In this document: piece by piece, positions 61,275 to 64,000 of the stretch
How the letters are laid out: the number at the start of each line of letters is the position of its first letter
How positions within the stretch are numbered: position 1 is the stretch's first letter
NCBI RefSeq assembly: GCF_009727055.1
Contig: NC_052354.1
Span: forward strand, 36,622,075-36,686,074
DNA from: Benincasa hispida
Lineage: Eukaryota; Streptophyta; Magnoliopsida; Cucurbitales; Cucurbitaceae
DNA length: 64,000 nt
Reading direction: 5' to 3'
Notes under the pieces: generated by a model
What the model saw: only the letters and a program-made list of their open reading frames with translations
What the model was told of the DNA's origin: nothing
Database searches by the model: none
Position numbers and translations under genes: made by a program

Positions 61275-63992
61275 TTAATAATCATCATCATCTTCTCTTC
61301 TTCCAAAGAATCTCCTCACAAAAGCTGCAACAGTACCAAGCAAAATGAAGAGAAAAAGAAGATCAAAACCTCCTCCAATGCCAACAGCAACAGCTGGGGA
61401 AGGTGCAAAGAATGAAAATGGAGACCATCCCCATCCACCATAGTATGGTACACCATAACCAAACCCATAGCCACCTACTAAAGGAGGTGCTACTCTTGGA
61501 TTTATGTATATATTTGTTCTGCAAAATCAGACACATCAATCAATCTAGTTAGATGAGAATTCAGTCCTTTGAATTTGAAAATAGTGAAAGGTGCCTCTTG
61601 GTCATAAGGGTTTGAAATGTTTGTAGATATTCTCTAATATGAGTTCAAGTATTTAGTAGAGAACTTACGTCCGTTTCCTAACAATTTGACTTTTGATTTT
61701 TGAAAATTAAGCTTATAAACCCTACTTCTATTTAAGAATTCCTTTGTTTTGTTATCTAGTTCCTAAATATGTTTTCAAAATTCAAGTCTAGTTTTTTAAA
61801 ACAAAATAAAATAGACCTATGTCTACCTACCTACTGGTTTCCCTGTTTTGTTATTGTTTTCAAAATTGAAGCTAAGTTTAGAAGATTGAAAAGATAGCTT
61901 TTCAAAACTTAGCTTTTGTTTTTAGAAGTTGGCTAAGATTTCAAATATTTACAAAGGAGAAATGAAACCATTGTTAAGAAATTGTAAGAAAAAATAACAA
62001 TTTTCAAATACCAAGAACAAAAATCCAAATGGTTATCAAATGGGGTGGTAGTTTTTAAGAACTTGTTCGTTTTCGAAATTTGACCAAGAATTCAAATTAT
62101 TCTCAAAGAAAGATGAAAATCACATTAAAGAAATTGGGAAGAAAAAACGAAACAAAAAATTGTTATCAAACAAGACAATAATTTGAAATCATTGTTGTCT
62201 CACGACGTTGGCCTTTAGTGGAAGTCTCTCCAAAATTTAACTGGGATGAGCTATGTACAAGATACAAGAAGTGAGTTCCTAAAATATCTCAATTGAGAGA
62301 GAAACATTTAAATCCTATTTTGATCCCTAGATCTTTCATATATTTTATTTTGGCCCCTCAACTTTCACAAAATCATTATTTTTTTTTGTTAATCCTTCAA
62401 GTTTGTATAATTTACTAGGTTAAGTTTGTTTTCTATATTTTGGTATGGTTATTCATCATTCTTAAATTATTTTCAATTGACCTCGTTTCTCTTATTTTTC
62501 ACTTAGCTTTATGACCTAATAAAACAATTTAAATATAAAATACCAACTCATGATTGCATAAACCAAAAAATAAAAAACAAAAAGAAGTTAATTATTTAAT
62601 AGGATAATAACAGGCAAAATTGTAATGTTCAACCTAACTATAGAGATTAAAAGAAAAACCTAAGTTCAAATTATAGGTATCAAATTAAAACTTAAAATAT
62701 ATAAAATCTAAAATTGGAATTAAGTTACCTTCATGAACTTAGTTCAACAGTAATTATTGATTGTAGTTCAAATCCCTATATTTTAAAATTATCATAAAAG
62801 AACAATTTGAAACTAAGTTTAATTAACAAACACCAAAGTCTAACATATTAGTTTCCCCCACCCTAACCCAATAAGGAAAAATAATGTCCGTACGTCTTTT
62901 TGATATATTTAATTGGTTTCTATACTATGAGATTTGTTCAATTTTCTTATAATTTATTATTATTATTATTATTTTGGTAAAAAACAACCTTTTATTTCGT
63001 TACCGAAAGAGAGGAAATAAGATATCCCATAAACCAATGGGTTAAAAAAAAAAAAATAAGAAGAAGAAGAAGACATAACCGATGTACATATGAGCTATGC
63101 TATAATTACAACAGAAAAAAAAAAAGAAAAAAAGAAGAAATAACTAGGTAAAATAAAAAAGTATGATTACAACCCAAAAATTATCCATATGTAGAATCTT
63201 GACCAAAGAAAATTCTTGAATTTCTTCCAAACCAATAAATCTTAAATTAAGTTCATATTATTAGTTTATTATTGTTTTTTATAAACATTTATTAGCATTT
63301 TTGTCATAAATACAAAAATATTCATATAATATCTTCTTAATTATTTAATTCATTTCCATAATAATTAACTTCGAAAAACTAAATTTAAAATTGAATTAAA
63401 GAGATGGACTAAAATACAACATTTTCGACCAAAATAGAAAATTGACCTAAATTTAATAATTACTCAAGTAGGTATCCACTCATTAAGTAAATCAAACCAA
63501 GTTGAAAGCCAATCCTCAAGCCAACTATAAGAAAATTCAAAGCCAAATATTACCTGGAATTATTGTTGATTCTCGGCGACGATGACCGAGGAGCCGCTGA
63601 TCGGAAGGCCTGACCGCCGACTCGGCCGCCCGTCTTGGCGGCGGAAGCATCATGAACTGATCCCAATGTCAAAACTCCAGCCGCCAGAGTAACAATCGCA
63701 AGCTTCGCCAGGCGATTCTCACTTCCCCTGTTTAATAATCCACTAATACACATCACAAACCAGCAATCGATTCATTCAATCAATCAATCAATCAGAAACC
63801 TAAACCGACTGAAAACTGAAACAAATCATCCAATCGAACTTACTTTGGATCGTCGGCGGCGGGGGGGAGTTTACAAGAGACGCCGGCATTGGAAGAATGG
63901 AGAAGGTTATTGGTCCGTCGAGGGGTGCGAACGGAGAAGGAGAAGGAGAAGGCGGTGGAGAGAAAGCTGAGTTGCGATGAAGCTAATGACAT
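61275..63992 (-). CDS. small predicted thylakoid-associated membrane protein, function unknown
   Basis: Three exons on the minus strand: 63992-63844, 63727-63554, 61518-61275. GT..AG introns with matching phases, 188 aa. Start: the ATG at 63990-63992 is the first in frame and opens a Ser-rich, acid-poor transit-peptide-like stretch (1 to about 45). Residues 56-80 (LAKLAIVTLAAGVLTLGSVH then DASAA) look like a thylakoid-transfer signal with an AxA-type cleavage site. Next come GGRVGGQAFRS (83-93), a Gly/Tyr/Pro-rich segment (YGFGYGVPYYGGWGWSPF, 125-142), a hydrophobic helix (159-175), an RRFFGRR cluster and an acidic DDDDY tail. The GGRVGG motif recalls the N-terminal part of DUF1517 proteins such as FLAP1, but the protein is too short to contain that domain. 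Homologues seem to exist in many plants; the function is not known to me. Confidence 0.85.
61671..62046. mobile_element. CCGTTTGGT-type MITE, copy 3, in intron 2 of the thylakoid protein gene
   Basis: Starts 'ccgtttcctaacaatttgac' and ends 'ccaaatggttatcaaatggg', with the shared 'tttttgaaaattaagcttat' phrase. A related half-copy follows to about 62170. Confidence 0.55.
62948..63140. repeat. simple-sequence tracts in intron 2
   Basis: An ATT microsatellite (about 62948-62972), AAG repeats (about 63057-63073) and A-rich runs (63110-63140). No coding content. Confidence 0.8.
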
Positions 63993-64000
63993 GGTGGAGG

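Overview
This is a 64 kb piece of dicot plant nuclear DNA, A+T-rich throughout. Genes have plant-type GT..AG introns. About 45 kb is transposon debris. The transposon mix (Mutator-like elements that combine transposase with DUF1985-type coding DNA, plant-mobile-domain elements, and short 'CCGTTTGGT' and 'TCTATCA' repeats) looks cucurbit-like, but that assignment is an inference. One assembly gap (19298-20086) and one sequencing-library adapter (30824-30861) lie inside repeats, so long-range order in the left half is uncertain.

Left part (1-38258): nested, mostly minus-strand Ty1/copia LTR retrotransposons. Element A (1-5666) runs off the left edge and sits in a decayed Mutator-like region: a DUF1985-like pseudogene on the + strand (5667-7620) faces a mudrA-type transposase pseudogene on the - strand (8425-12209), which is split by a probable solo LTR (9160-10631). 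Element B (14177-20890, 5-bp duplication TGGTG) is nested in the 3' LTR of element C (13842-26203). Both are gag-only deletion derivatives. C abuts a copia pol fragment (26204-27172), followed by a further LTR (27173-28972). A + strand Ty3/gypsy element (28973-about 33690) and another minus-strand copia element (about 33691-38258) follow. The LTRs and 5' leaders of A, B, C and the 27173 LTR are packed with short palindromic CGATCG-core repeats.

Right part (38259-64000): gene-bearing DNA. Three gene models have every exon joining in frame: a cytosolic-type glucose-6-phosphate 1-epimerase (+, 8 exons, 323 aa), a plastid NFU iron-sulfur scaffold protein (+, 4 exons, 227 aa), and a small predicted thylakoid protein (-, 3 exons, 188 aa). 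NFU and the thylakoid protein are convergent. Between the epimerase and NFU lies a 4.2 kb Mutator-like element (48961-53195) holding a transposase fragment joined to a decayed plant mobile domain gene. Several small non-autonomous elements and inverted repeats fill introns and spacers.
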